From contig OY979725.1 of assembly GCA_963855995.1 (NCBI GenBank), forward strand, positions 12,690,383 through 12,754,382: a stretch of 64,000 nt of DNA, read 5' to 3'. Below the pieces are notes generated by a model. It ran no database searches, was not told the DNA's origin, and worked only from the letters and a program-made list of their open reading frames with translations. Source of the DNA: Muricea muricata. Lineage: Eukaryota > Cnidaria > Anthozoa > Malacalcyonacea > Plexauridae. Shown here piece after piece: positions 1 to 21,440 of the stretch (position 1 is the first letter of the stretch; the number at the start of each line of letters is the position of its first letter). The translations under genes and the position numbers were made by a program.

Positions 1-934
1 TACTTGTGTCAATTTACTATTTCATCGTTAGTTTTAGCGTATTATGAATGATACTTTAAAGATGTATGGCTCGATAGGATCAGATATAATGAATAGATAC
101 TTTGTGGTTGCCATGTGTTTCAAACGTCAACAAAGATGGCGTCGATTGTAAACGATCAATTCCGTCGTTCTACCTTTAAAGAATGTGTTCTCTGGTTAAA
201 AAGCGAGAAAATTTGACTTGTATTCCAATTCACCGTAGCAAAACCAATGGTGGCATGTCGATTTTACCAGAATTTAATGCGGGTATCAATCAAGAATAGA
301 AGTGAAATGATATTTAACATAAGCTAATGGACGGAATTTTAACACAAGTGACAAAATATCCTATCTGTCTGTTCCTCAAACGAGTTTAATTTACCTTAAG
401 TTTTTAAACGATTTCAGACCGCAAGGCATTCTGGTAAAATCAACGCCCGCCATCTTTTTGCTACATTAAATTCCCAAGGGAATATATCATTTCTTTGTTT
501 CTTAGCTAATTTGGTTCATACATCCATGCAAATCAGTAGGATCATTATGTTTTTTGTGCATTTTAAATTCCCATGGGAATACAGCATGCTTTGTTTCAAT
601 GGTGATGCGTCTGTTTATGGTAATTACTGCATAATGCGAATCCTCTTTGATTATTAATATGATAAGTATCTTGGTGCTTTCAGATTTGTTTTGGTAAGCA
701 GGAACAATTAAGCCATTGTTTGTGTACACTAAAGCAAATTACGGAAGTGGTTTGAGAGCAGCTGCGAAGTACCATGCAAATGAAGGCGTTTCGGTTAAAT
801 AAGTGTGAGAATTACGGCATTAAAAATTGCATGTCATCTACACTTAACAGTGAATCTGTTGAGTTTCAATAGCTTTTTATTTTTGCCTAATTCTCATGCT
901 TATTTGACCCAGCCTTGGACTTTGGTAAGTATCA
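1..934. other. Non-coding flank with repeat fragments
   Basis: I see no convincing gene here. The stretch is AT-rich and holds the small inverted-repeat element at 230-464. It also has a palindrome around CCCATGGG near 570 that recurs near 4,966. The 75-codon minus-strand ORF at 502-729 has no recognisable domain, and I do not treat it as a gene. Confidence 0.5.
230..464. mobile_element. Small inverted-repeat (MITE-like) element, copy 1
   Basis: The left end (about 236-279) and right end (about 429-463) are imperfect inverted repeats built around GATTTTACCAGAAT and ATTCTGGTAAAATC, each next to a CCATC/GATGG and TTGCTA/TAGCAA block. A second copy lies in the same orientation at 8701-8940, with the same order of interior blocks (TCTGTCTGTTC, AATTT.CCTT, ATTTCAGAC). 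Two alignable copies with inverted ends fit a non-autonomous DNA transposon. The superfamily is not recognisable. Confidence 0.6.
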
Positions 935-979
935 GGGGCCGGTTGTATCAAAGGCGTTTAGCTTAAACGGTGGATAAGT
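935..979. repeat. Left terminal inverted repeat of the Mutator-like element
   Basis: It matches the reverse complement of 3939-3983 at 44 of 45 positions; the one difference is AGCTTAAAC against AGGTTAAAC. Confidence 0.9.
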
Positions 980-1567
980 CAAAAATATGAAACAAGTTTC
1001 CATGTTGTATAAACAAACCAGCTGAAGTTATTTGACCTGAGAAGAACAATTATATATAAAACTAAATATTTATTCTATTTAAGGTAGTCATTCCCCTTTA
1101 AAATGTAATTTTTGAAAAAAAAATCAAATTTTTAAAATTTATATATTTAGGTACTTTAAGTATTATACTTTAAGATAACATGGCTTGTTTTGTTGAAAAA
1201 ATGCATATTTGTGAGAAAATAGGTGTTTAAGAAGCCCTATTTAAAAAATTTCCCCATAGCAACGCCATAGCAACGCGTTTTCCTTCCAAATTTGCTTGAT
1301 TATTTCACTGACAAAGCGTATTTTTTTGAATTAAACTTTTGATGTATGTTATTTAAAGCTATGCCAGTAGATCTCTTTGTGATTGGTTCATTTTCGTAGG
1401 CATAGCAACGCGCTGACTTCTCAAACTCGAGGTCGATTTGTGGCGAGCTGTGTAAAAAATTGTGTCAGAAAATTGCTGTTTTTTTCGCGTTTATAAGTTG
1501 AAATATTGTTGTTACAGTGTAGAATTACATTCCTAAGGTTGTTCTGAGTGTAATTCAGAGTGAATAG

Positions 1568-3313
1568 ATGGGGAACTCGAAAAATAGAGCAAGAAAAAAG
1601 AAGAAGATACCACCGTCAAGGAAGAAGAATATAATCCAAGATGGCGGCCCAAGCTACAAAGATCGTGGACCTTCTGCGAAAAAAATCAGCCAGAATACAG
1701 AATTGCTTCGTGGTATGACGGAAAACATTGATAGTACTGTAAAAGAAGGAACTATTTTAATGGACTTATCCATACTATGCAATGTATTTGACAATGTTTT
1801 GAAGTGCCCTGATTGTGGATGTGATATAAAGTCACATGCTGACATGAAAAAGAAATGTGGATATTCCAATTACCTCGTGTTACAATGTGAAAGTATGGAG
1901 TGTGATTGGGAGTATTCTTTTAATACTTCAAAGAAACAAGGTCATTCTTATGAAATGAATGTAAGAACAGTCTTAGCTTTCAGGGAAATTGGCAAAGGGC
2001 ATAATGCCATGACTACCTTCAACAAGGTCATGAACATGCCTCCTCCACTAACCCGTCGTGTCTTCACAAAGATCCAAAATGAAAAGGTTTTGCCTGCTGT
2101 AAAGAAGTTGGCTTCTGATAGTATGATCAACAATGCCTATCAAGTCAGAGATGAAATAGCAAATGATGATGGTGAATGTGGAGTGTCGATCGACGGTACT
2201 TGGCAGAAGCGAGGATATTCGTCCCATAATGGGATTGTTACTGTGATCTCCTTGGATACGAAGAAATGCCTGGATGTGGAAGTGTTGTCAGACAAGTGCC
2301 AAGAATGCCAAAAGTGGGGGGAAAAGATTAATGACCCAGGCTACAATGCATGGAAAGCATCCCATGAATGCAAGATCAATCATGAAGGAAGCGCTGGCAG
2401 TATGGAGACAACTGGTGCCGTTCGGATTTTTAAAAGGTCGGTGGCTACGAGAGGGCTGAAATATATGGACATGCTTGGAGATGGGGACTCCTCAACCTAT
2501 AACAGTATTGTTGAAAGCCAGCCATATGGAGAGGATTCTATTCCAAACAAATTAGAGTGTATCGGCCATGTTCAAAAAAGGGTTGGAAGTCGTCTACGCA
2601 AACTGAAGAGTTCGAACAAAGGAGTGAAATTGGCTGATGGGAAAGGTTTGGCTGGTAAAGGTAGGCTGACTGACAGTAAAATTGATGTGTTGCAAAACTA
2701 TTATGGCTTGGCAATCAGGGAAAACCTTGATGATGTTGGTAAAATGGCCAAGTCCATAGAAGCGTCTCTTTACCATGTTGCATCAACTGCCGAGAATCCA
2801 CAGCATCATCTCTGCCCAGAAGGAAAGGACAGTTGGTGTGGATATAAGAGAGACAAGGAAGAATATAAACATAAAAATGGAATACCAAGCTGTATTGTTG
2901 ATATGATCAAGCCAGTATACAAAGACCTTAGCAAATCTGAACTGCTAAGTAAATGTACTCATGGCTTGACACAAAATGTTAACGAGTGTCTGAACAGGCT
3001 CATCTGGGACAGATGCCCTAAGTCTACTTATGTTGAGCAAGAAACTGTGGCTCTTGCCACCTACCTGGCTATTCTTAAGTTTAATGATGGTGACATTTCC
3101 TTCTTGAAGTTATTTCAGGACCTTGATGTAACTCCTGGTATTTTCACTGGTAAAGCCTCGGAGGAATGTGACAACTCGAGGATAAAACTGTCGGCAAAAA
3201 AGAGCTCAGAACAAGTGAAGAAGAGAAGAAAGATACTGAGGCACCAAAGAAAACACTATATAGACACTACAGAAGACCAAGAAGGTGTTACCTATGAAGC
3301 AGGTGCTTTCTAG
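1568..3313 (+). CDS. Mutator-like transposase (single-exon, 581 aa)
   Basis: This enzyme should cut and move the surrounding element. The sequence matches the widespread animal family described as Mutator-like transposase domain. The N-terminus is strongly basic (GNSKNRARKKKK). A CxxC-rich putative zinc-binding segment follows at about residues 78-110. The hallmark VSIDGTWQKRG block is near residue 207, the GDGDSS block near 304, CIGHVQKRVGSRLRKL near 330, and TQNVNECLNRLIW near 473. The Asp, Asp and Glu in these blocks are candidate DDE catalytic residues, by family analogy. The C-terminus (KKRRKILRHQ, then EGVTYEAGAF) matches the usual family ending, so the protein looks full length. There is no intron, stop or frameshift. 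It lies inside paired terminal repeats. Family assignment is strong; the exact superfamily name is less sure. Confidence 0.88.
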   Translation: MGNSKNRARKKKKIPPSRKKNIIQDGGPSYKDRGPSAKKISQNTELLRGMTENIDSTVKEGTILMDLSILCNVFDNVLKCPDCGCDIKSHADMKKKCGYSNYLVLQCESMECDWEYSFNTSKKQGHSYEMNVRTVLAFREIGKGHNAMTTFNKVMNMPPPLTRRVFTKIQNEKVLPAVKKLASDSMINNAYQVRDEIANDDGECGVSIDGTWQKRGYSSHNGIVTVISLDTKKCLDVEVLSDKCQECQKWGEKINDPGYNAWKASHECKINHEGSAGSMETTGAVRIFKRSVATRGLKYMDMLGDGDSSTYNSIVESQPYGEDSIPNKLECIGHVQKRVGSRLRKLKSSNKGVKLADGKGLAGKGRLTDSKIDVLQNYYGLAIRENLDDVGKMAKSIEASLYHVASTAENPQHHLCPEGKDSWCGYKRDKEEYKHKNGIPSCIVDMIKPVYKDLSKSELLSKCTHGLTQNVNECLNRLIWDRCPKSTYVEQETVALATYLAILKFNDGDISFLKLFQDLDVTPGIFTGKASEECDNSRIKLSAKKSSEQVKKRRKILRHQRKHYIDTTEDQEGVTYEAGAF

Positions 3314-3938
3314 AGACTATATAAACCAGAACAAAACATTAAAGTACTATTTTCTCAATTTCACAGTTTTCTCATTTCAGTTAATCTTTGTGACAGCATA
3401 TCTTTCTGAATATTTAGTGTAAAAGGTTGAAACTTGGTATGTTTATGGCTTTTAACATTATCTAGTAACTGACCATTTTTAATTTTTCATATTTTTCATT
3501 AGTAATGTATAAATGAGGTTTAATTACCTAATTAGCTGTAAAAAATCCCTGTTTTTTCCTAATGTGCAGATTTTTTACCAAATTTTTTGCAAAAATGTTT
3601 TAAAGTGAAAATAAAGATGGTCAGTTACTAGATCATGTTATAAGCTTTCAAAATATATGTCATTTATGTTCTTCTGATTAACGGTGTGTGTGGTATCATG
3701 TTTCATGCGACGCCATTTTTTGGCTAATTAGCGGGCGGCCATATTGGATAATTAGTGTAATTAATGAGTAACCTGAAAATTTTTTTTAGATTTTGATTTT
3801 TATCACTGTGCCCCTTAAAAAAATGTTTTTGCTGAGTCTGTACCTTGTAAAATAAAAAAAAATGCTTTAAAGGGGAATGACCACCTTAAACTCATAATTT
3901 CGGTTCCGTACTAGGTGTAAAACTGATTTTTAAATTTC

Positions 3939-3983
3939 ACTTATCCACCGTTTAACCTAAACGCCTTTGATACAACCGGCCCC
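3939..3983. repeat. Right terminal inverted repeat of the Mutator-like element
   Basis: It is the inverted partner of 935-979 and ends ...GATACAACCGGCCCC. Confidence 0.9.
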
Positions 3984-4817
3984 AGGTTTATATTTACTCC
4001 GGAACAGTTAACACAACGAAAAGCCCATGCCCATTCAGCTAAGGTTTTACGTTTGAAAATTCAATCAAAAACTCAGTCTAAGTGGGTTTAAGTAGCTAGA
4101 GATAACGTAATTTATCTTTTTATTTTGCTTTTTTGTTTATAACGTAATTTATTAGCTAAATGTAAGGACTGCGAGGGTGTGCGCCGTGTGTAAGTTGCAT
4201 GGGGTTAGGTTTATTAAAGGAATTAAAATTTTTGAAAGTATGCTTAAAAACCAAAATCTGTCGTCACTTCTAACAAAACAGTTAAGAGTAGGTTTTAACA
4301 TCAACTAAATTGATCTATACTATTAACTAAGAAAAATGCGAATTAAGTTTTATATTTTGCATGCAAATTTTAAATAGAATTCTCACCTGTTTTTATGTAC
4401 GAGCTTTTTCTGTTTACGTTTGATCTAAAATATCCAAATAAATTGCATTTAAAATGCATACTTTACCGAAATTTTAACTCTTTTAATTTTCGAAATTGGG
4501 TGGCAGTCGGGGTGGTGGTGGTGCATGCGGGTTTATCAGCTGTGAGTGACTGTGCGATGGTGAGGAAAGTGAAGGTAACGAATGGAATGCAGGAGCTTAG
4601 AACTGAGGAAGACAGCTTAGAACTGAGGCAGGTAGGCAGTTGGTAGGATCAGCGGGGGGCACTTGACATTTTAGCTTTGGGAATCAAATTTGCATGCTAA
4701 GTACTTAAGTCACTAACGTTTGTTGTTTTAATTTGTTAGGTACGCGCGGCTGCTCTCTAGGGAAGATCAACTTAGCAATTGTATTAGCACTTGCAAGGTT
4801 GGTCTTCTCTTTGCCGG

Positions 4818-4935
4818 CTACCCCGGCCAGCTCTCCGAGTGCTACTTCCACCGTGAATAAGTAGAAGTACTTGTACTACATGTATAAGTACTTCTACTTA
4901 GGTGGAAGTGGCACTTGGGGAGCTGGCCGGGGTAG
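4818..4935. repeat. Long hairpin (inverted repeat, ~118 bp)
   Basis: The two arms fold back on each other: CTACCCCGGCCAGCTCTCC at the left end pairs with GGGGAGCTGGCCGGGGTAG at the right end. The inner arms (AAGTAGAAGTACTTGTAC and its partner) meet around 4878. Only a few mismatches are seen. This shape fits a small fold-back MITE. No second copy is in the window. Confidence 0.7.
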
Positions 4936-5126
4936 GGGGATTTTTTTTATTCAATTTCTCAATTCCCATGGGAATTGAATTTTTAATTAAAAAGGGGTCA
5001 CAAGTAAATTTTGTAAACAATTTATTGAAAAAATTTGTAAAGATTACATACAATTTGAATAACAATAAAAAGAGATTAACTACCACACATTGTACTTATT
5101 AAAATAACAACAGAAGAAAACAGAAC

Positions 5127-5190
5127 ATGGCAGAGAGAACAATAACACAAGTGAATGAACAAAGTCCTAAAAAACTTGGGTCTTTTCAAC
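5127..5190 (+). CDS. Candidate first coding exon (weak)
   Basis: An ATG in the context GAACATGG opens 21 codons (MAERTITQVNEQ...) that run straight into a strong donor, CAAC|GTAAGTAAAT. A second short open stretch, 5228-5374, starts MKQLEVINFESFAKVYP and stops at TAG. I recognise neither peptide and found no acceptor that clearly joins them. This may be a small unannotated gene or chance. Confidence 0.2.
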
Positions 5191-8100
5191 GTAAGTAAAT
5201 GTTTATACTTCAAAATATATTATAACAATGAAACAACTTGAAGTGATAAATTTTGAGAGTTTTGCAAAGGTTTACCCAGCATATAACGAGTTGTTTCACA
5301 ATTACAAAGAAAAACATGTGGCTCAAAACATGCAACTGATAGAGAGGACGAGAAGGCTTAACAAGTCTAAGTAGAAAGGTTTTCAAAAGTTAGTCACATT
5401 TTTATAACCATATGTAACTACCCTGTCAACTCTCCCAGTGGGAAGAACCGGAGTACCCGGAGAAAACCCACGAGTTTTGGCGGAGCGTTGACCAACGCTT
5501 TTTCAAATACAGCCAGCCTCACAGAAGAAAGGTATTTTTGTCAAAAGAAAAATATCATTTTTAATCAATTGTGCTTTTATAAGTCAGAAAAAATACATGC
5601 ACGAACTACCAACGAATTTTGATGGCTTTGAGACATGTAACATGGGCACATAATTCTTCCTAAAAATACTTTTTTGCACTCGAAACAACCCTTCCAAACG
5701 TCGAAAAATAACGAAAAAACGATTTTTTTATATAAATTCCAAATTGACCAAGCTGTAATGTTCGGAGCCACATTTTTCTTATTGCGTTTCTAACCTGACA
5801 ATGTGAAATGCACTAAACATTGCTAACTTTCTTTTTTTTTTAACAAAAAATTCAAAAATACATAGAATAAAAACTAAGCATATTTAGAATATTGTGTGTA
5901 GCACGGCATTTTTCAGAAACAAATCTCTTACACTTTTCACTGCATAACACTGCATGCGATTTATTTTTCAGTAAAAAATACAAAGAAAGTCACAGACATC
6001 TCATTTCTTCTGGTGGGTAAGAACAGAAGCTTTCTGCACAAATTGTGATAATTTGGTTGCGATAACTTTGAAAATCTTCTTTGATAATCATAACTTTTCG
6101 TGCAAACAACAGCCGAAAATCAATGCTTTGGCTTTGCCCAGCAACTACTGAAATTACTCAATAGTGAAATTACTTTATATACAATTGATAGTTTCAGTGT
6201 TAAAGAGACCAAAATAAAAAGTAGAAATACATAACTTAGATTGATCTTGGATTGAAAAGTAAAAAATCTATTTCAAGAATCAATTGAAATTTCGTCTTTT
6301 TGGAAGGTATCATTGTCAGGTTAAAAACATATCTCTTTGAAGTATAAATTTATCGTTACTTACTTGTTGAAAAGACCATATTCAAGAGCCATGTAACCTG
6401 TTTTCTTATGTTATTATTACCATACAAGTATTACAAAGTGGAATATTTGAAATGTAAACTTGAACTGAAGCAAAGGTAATGCACATACAAATTCAAAAAT
6501 ATTTCAATTGCCAAAATACAAATTCACCACAACCAAACAATATAAAAAGTTCCAGTAGGCAATATGTTGTGATTTTAATTAAGAAACTTATAAAGTAATA
6601 AATCATGAAGGAAACACAAAAGAAATCATTTTCTCATCTTGCACAATTGGTATTTTTAAAATCACTTTGCTATAGATCTGATGTATAAAATTGATGAGTT
6701 TCACAAGCCATTTACAACATTCGCATCTGTGTATGTCAGATATCTCGCCTTCAGCTTGGGTTTGTATATCCGATACAACACGGTCACTTGTATTGTACAT
6801 AGTACAAATCAAAATTGTTATCAAATCAAAGTCTCAAACTAAATTAAATTATTCTACTCCATATCATGCCAGACAGTTTTACTTTTTCTCAGGAAAGACC
6901 TTATGTTCAACAAGGTAAATCTGGCATGTTAATTAAGAAGTCTGTAAAATTTGAAATTGCGTAGTATCAAGTAAAAGCTTCACATGACTTAAAACTTTTT
7001 CAAGTCGATGTAATATGAAGAACTCTGGTAAAGTATTTACTGTATCCAGGCATCAATAGAAAACTTTTAACATAAAAATTGTAGTTACTTGTACTTATTA
7101 TTGGCCAACATCTGTACTGCTTGTTTATCTAGTAAATCTGGCATACTGTCAAGTCTAATATACGCCAGGCTAGTCCAAGCAAACTTTTTTACACTTAAAT
7201 TCTTAAATCCTTCACATCTTTTCTTTGCTAATAAAAGAGCCTACAGAATTTATTCCGCAAGTTGTGGTTTTCTTTTTCATGTGAGATATGTAATTAATTG
7301 ATAAAGTTAAAGAACAACTGCATCAGTTCATCTCAATTCCAAACAAGTTCCACTTTGTAAACAAAAGACAATATGCTAGCTTATTTTGTCCTTAATAAGT
7401 AGTTCATCTTAAAGTTTGAAAGTTAACATTCTAGTACAAAATCACAAAGTCTGTATCTAAGATAAATTACCAGTAGTACAAAATATTACAAAGTATTTTA
7501 GGGTCCAATATAACATTGAGAATTGTGATTTTCAAATGAACTTTCCAAACTTTCAAATGAACACTCAAAGCCAGCTTAAACAAAAGATGATTGAGATAGT
7601 AAACCAGGAAATAACATTGATGTTTTAATTATTTTGTTTATCAAAAATATGATATAGTGCATATAACAGAAACATTTCAATTAAAAAGTACAAATATATT
7701 TCATGTGGTTAGGGTTAGTTGCTATGTATATTGAAATTTTAGTACAATAATGGATGTTTTTGTTTCTGGCAAAGCCACCTCAATCTCCTTATGTTTAACT
7801 GATATTACAAAGTCAAATAATGATAAACACGAATGATTAAACACAAATTTACATTTTAATGGGTAAAAATAAATATGTCCAAATTAGTATAATCATGCAT
7901 ATAGGCCTTGTAGGGTACCAATTTTTAGAACCGGAATTGTGTTGTGTAGAGGCATAACATATAAAACTGCTAGATTTGATGTTTCAGTTTTTTAAGTAAG
8001 CCTTTTGTACGTGTTTTCATGAACTCTTGGGCCACAATTGATTTGAACCAAATAAGATTCTAACTTTCTTTTAAAACACAGTTCATCATTATTTGACTTT

Positions 8101-8598
8101 TTCTAAGATTAAAATGCTTCTGGAGCACGAGATTCCAAGGTATGTGTACCCACAAAATAATCGGCAAATTAGGTGAGAATGAAACCGTCATGTCCAAAAT
8201 TATACCATCCCAAATTGTCCCATATTCAATATTGTACATGCAATATTCCAATACCTTTAACAATTTCATTTTTCATAATCTGCCAGTTGTTGAGAGGAGG
8301 TTAAGCATTTTGTCGATCTACAAACAAATTTCAAAGAATTTTATTGAAGATAGATAACTGAAATGGTAAACAAACTGCAAAAGATAACAATGCAAGTGGT
8401 TGTGTAAAAACTAAAGACCACATAAAGTCGGCCATTCTGTACAGTGTTTGGATTTGACAGTTTGAATTTTAATTGCCTCAAGAAGAGTTTAAAAGGCATT
8501 AAAAACATAACATTCCTTGTGCTTTTTTAACCTCCCAACCTTGCATGACTCCCACATCCTGCTCCGTCTCCTCCTATCCACCTCCCACCCTTAAGGCC

Positions 8599-9091
8599 CT
8601 GTCACACGGTGCAATTTTTGTTGCACCCGTAACTGCTTCATCTCCTTCTATCCACCTCTTTCCCTTAAGGCCCTGTCACACGATGCACTTTTCCTTGCAT
8701 TCACCGTGGCAAAAAAGATGGCGAGATGTTGATTTTACCAGAATGCATTGCAGGTATCAAGAAAGAATACGTGGGAAAAGATGACAAGAAGCAAAGCTAC
8801 TGGATTGAAATTTTAACACAAGTGTGAAAATAACCTATTGTCTTCTGTCTGTTCTTCAAAAGACGTTAATTTGCCTTTTTAAACAATTTCAGACTGCCAT
8901 GCACTCTGGTAAAATCGACATTTGCCATCTTTTTTGCTACAGGGAAAAGCTACTCTTAAGTAAATTTGTGACAAATGTTTGGTACGTTAAAAAAACCCCA
9001 GCAAACTGTGATGGAAACTTGCATTTGCCAATTTTACATCTCCCAATAGTAGAATTACATTTCAAGTTGCAAGAAAAATTGCATTGTGACA
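8599..9091. mobile_element. Nested inverted-repeat element
   Basis: The outer ends are inverted: CTGTCACACGGTGCAATTTT at 8599-8618 against AAAAATTGCATTGTGACA ending at 9091. A second CCCTGTCACACGATGCA block at about 8672-8688 suggests a nested or partly duplicated end. The element encloses copy 2 of the small repeat (8701-8940). Confidence 0.5.
8701..8940. mobile_element. Small inverted-repeat (MITE-like) element, copy 2
   Basis: It aligns in the same direction with 230-464, from TCACCGTGGCAAAA to TTTTTGCTAC, including both inverted GATTTTACCAGAAT-type arms. The two copies differ by several substitutions and small indels, so they are not recent duplicates. Confidence 0.6.
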
Positions 9092-10309
9092 AAACCTTTA
9101 TTCTCCAGTGTTCCCGCCAACCTGCTCCCACCATTAGATGGAAAGTCCTTTTTTCACTACATTTTAGTAATTAGGCTACCCCCCTCCTCTCACAAGTCTG
9201 TAATCGCCTGACGAAATCAATTGGTCGACAGTCCAAGGCATGTTTTGTAATCGAAATTCACAAAATTAAAATTAAATTGCCTTTTTTCAATAAATTTGAA
9301 CCAGAACCAACTCTATACATAGAACTGTCTCAGCATACTTTCTTCGACAATCTCAACAATTTAAGACCTCATTCAGTTTCTATAGCGGATTTCATGGTAT
9401 TATTATCGAACCAACTTCAACTGAAAACGGTAGCCTTAATCTTACATGCGACCATAGCCATGCTTGGAAAGCACAAACTTACAATACTCGAATATTGTAC
9501 TTATTTCCAGTCTAATCTCTCAAAAATCGATCTCTGTGCACAATCTAAGTACTTTGCTACAAATAATGATAGAAAATAAAGCATATTACCTTAAAACAAA
9601 GTTAGGATGCATGAAAATTTAGAGGACTTTCAAAGAGCAAAATCTTCGAGCTCGAGAAAAATTTTGAAAAAATAGTATTCGGAAAACCTTCGAGCAGCGT
9701 CGGAAACCGACGAATTCCGAGGAACGCCGAAACTACCACTTTGTGTCGACATGCTCCGAGCAAGTTCCTTGTTCCTGATTCAGAAGAAGCTGTATTGCTC
9801 GTAAAGAGTTAGAGGAATTTTAATTAGGGATGAAGGAGGTAACTTAAAGTTGCAGGGGCACTACGTTATAAAGCCACGCTTTTCCAGGGTACGTTAGTCA
9901 GTTTTGAAACATTTTTCTGCTCTAACCTGATCTTTTGGCGGGTAGAAGGGGGGTTAAAAATCCCACATAATCCGTTCGACCACCTGAATTCATTTGAGCG
10001 CCAAGACTTAGACATTACGGATGGATGGAGTACCAGGACAAAAAAATCAAATTATCACTGCCTGGCGACTTCAAGCTACAACTGTTATGAAGTATTAAGT
10101 TTTTAATTCTGAATGGGTCCTTGTAATGGCTATTTCTGCACACCGCTTTCCTATAGTATATGTGGCATACTACAGTAAGCTGTGTCCTGGCGTTCATAGA
10201 AATGTTCCGGGGGCCCCTGTATAATAAATAAACTTGCCAAAGGGATTTCTGAACGACGGACGTAATGATAATAATAGAGGGATTGATTCTGGTATGTGTA
10301 TTTGCCTGT

Positions 10310-21095
<10,786 letters not shown>

Positions 21096-21143
21096 TTTAT
21101 TTAATTTCCAGAAGGCATCCAATTACTTTTCCCTAATTGAACA

Positions 21144-21151
21144 TGACGTCA
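21144..21151. promoter_or_regulatory. CRE-like site upstream of gene A
   Basis: A perfect TGACGTCA palindrome lies about 58 bp upstream of the conserved ATG at 21086. It is the consensus for CREB/ATF-type bZIP factors and is shared by all visible promoters of the array. Confidence 0.5.
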
Positions 21152-21440
21152 TAAACAAATAATTTTACTGTATGCACGCTAAAAATCACATCAGAAAATA
21201 CGCGCCAAAAATGTATTGGTTGCTGAGCGCATTAATCAAGGCAATTAGAGCATTTAAAATCTAATTGTATGTCAACCAAATTGCAACGCACGATTCAAAT
21301 TTATTGTATACAGTGTAAAACACAGTAGTAGCCATCATCTATCATATTTCTTCTTGTTAGGAACAGTGATTATTGAATGTAGGACGTAACTTCCATCAGA
21401 AGATCTGAAATGTATACGGCACAAACTCCGAGGTTTAGAT

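Larger units (their letters stand above)
935..3983 (+). mobile_element. Complete Mutator-like DNA transposon
   Basis: The element is bounded by 45-bp terminal inverted repeats (935-979 and 3939-3983) that start GGGGCCGGTTGTATC and differ at one base. A second, subterminal inverted repeat (about 1080-1103 and 3867-3890, around AAGGTAGTCATTCCCC) lies just inside. The single ORF at 1568-3313 is the transposase. Intact ORF plus nearly perfect ends suggest recent mobility. I could not find a clear target-site duplication: the flanks read GTAAGTATCA on the left and AGGTTTATAT on the right. Confidence 0.85.
3984..10309. other. 6.3-kb intergenic stretch without a supported gene
   Basis: Apart from the repeats and candidate exons listed separately, I see only AT-rich DNA with short unsupported ORFs. 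There is a near-tandem 20-bp repeat at about 4590-4630 (AGCTTAGAACTGAGG twice). A fragment at about 5415-5475 contains CCGGAGTACCCGGAGAAAAC, which resembles a dispersed repeat I associate with coral genomes; that association is recollection only. The left part may hold 3' UTR of gene A, whose stop is at 10310. Confidence 0.5.

Noticed and set aside
8060-8269. 69-codon minus-strand ORF in the left intergenic region
   Set aside because: No start context, domain, splice partner or second copy supports it.
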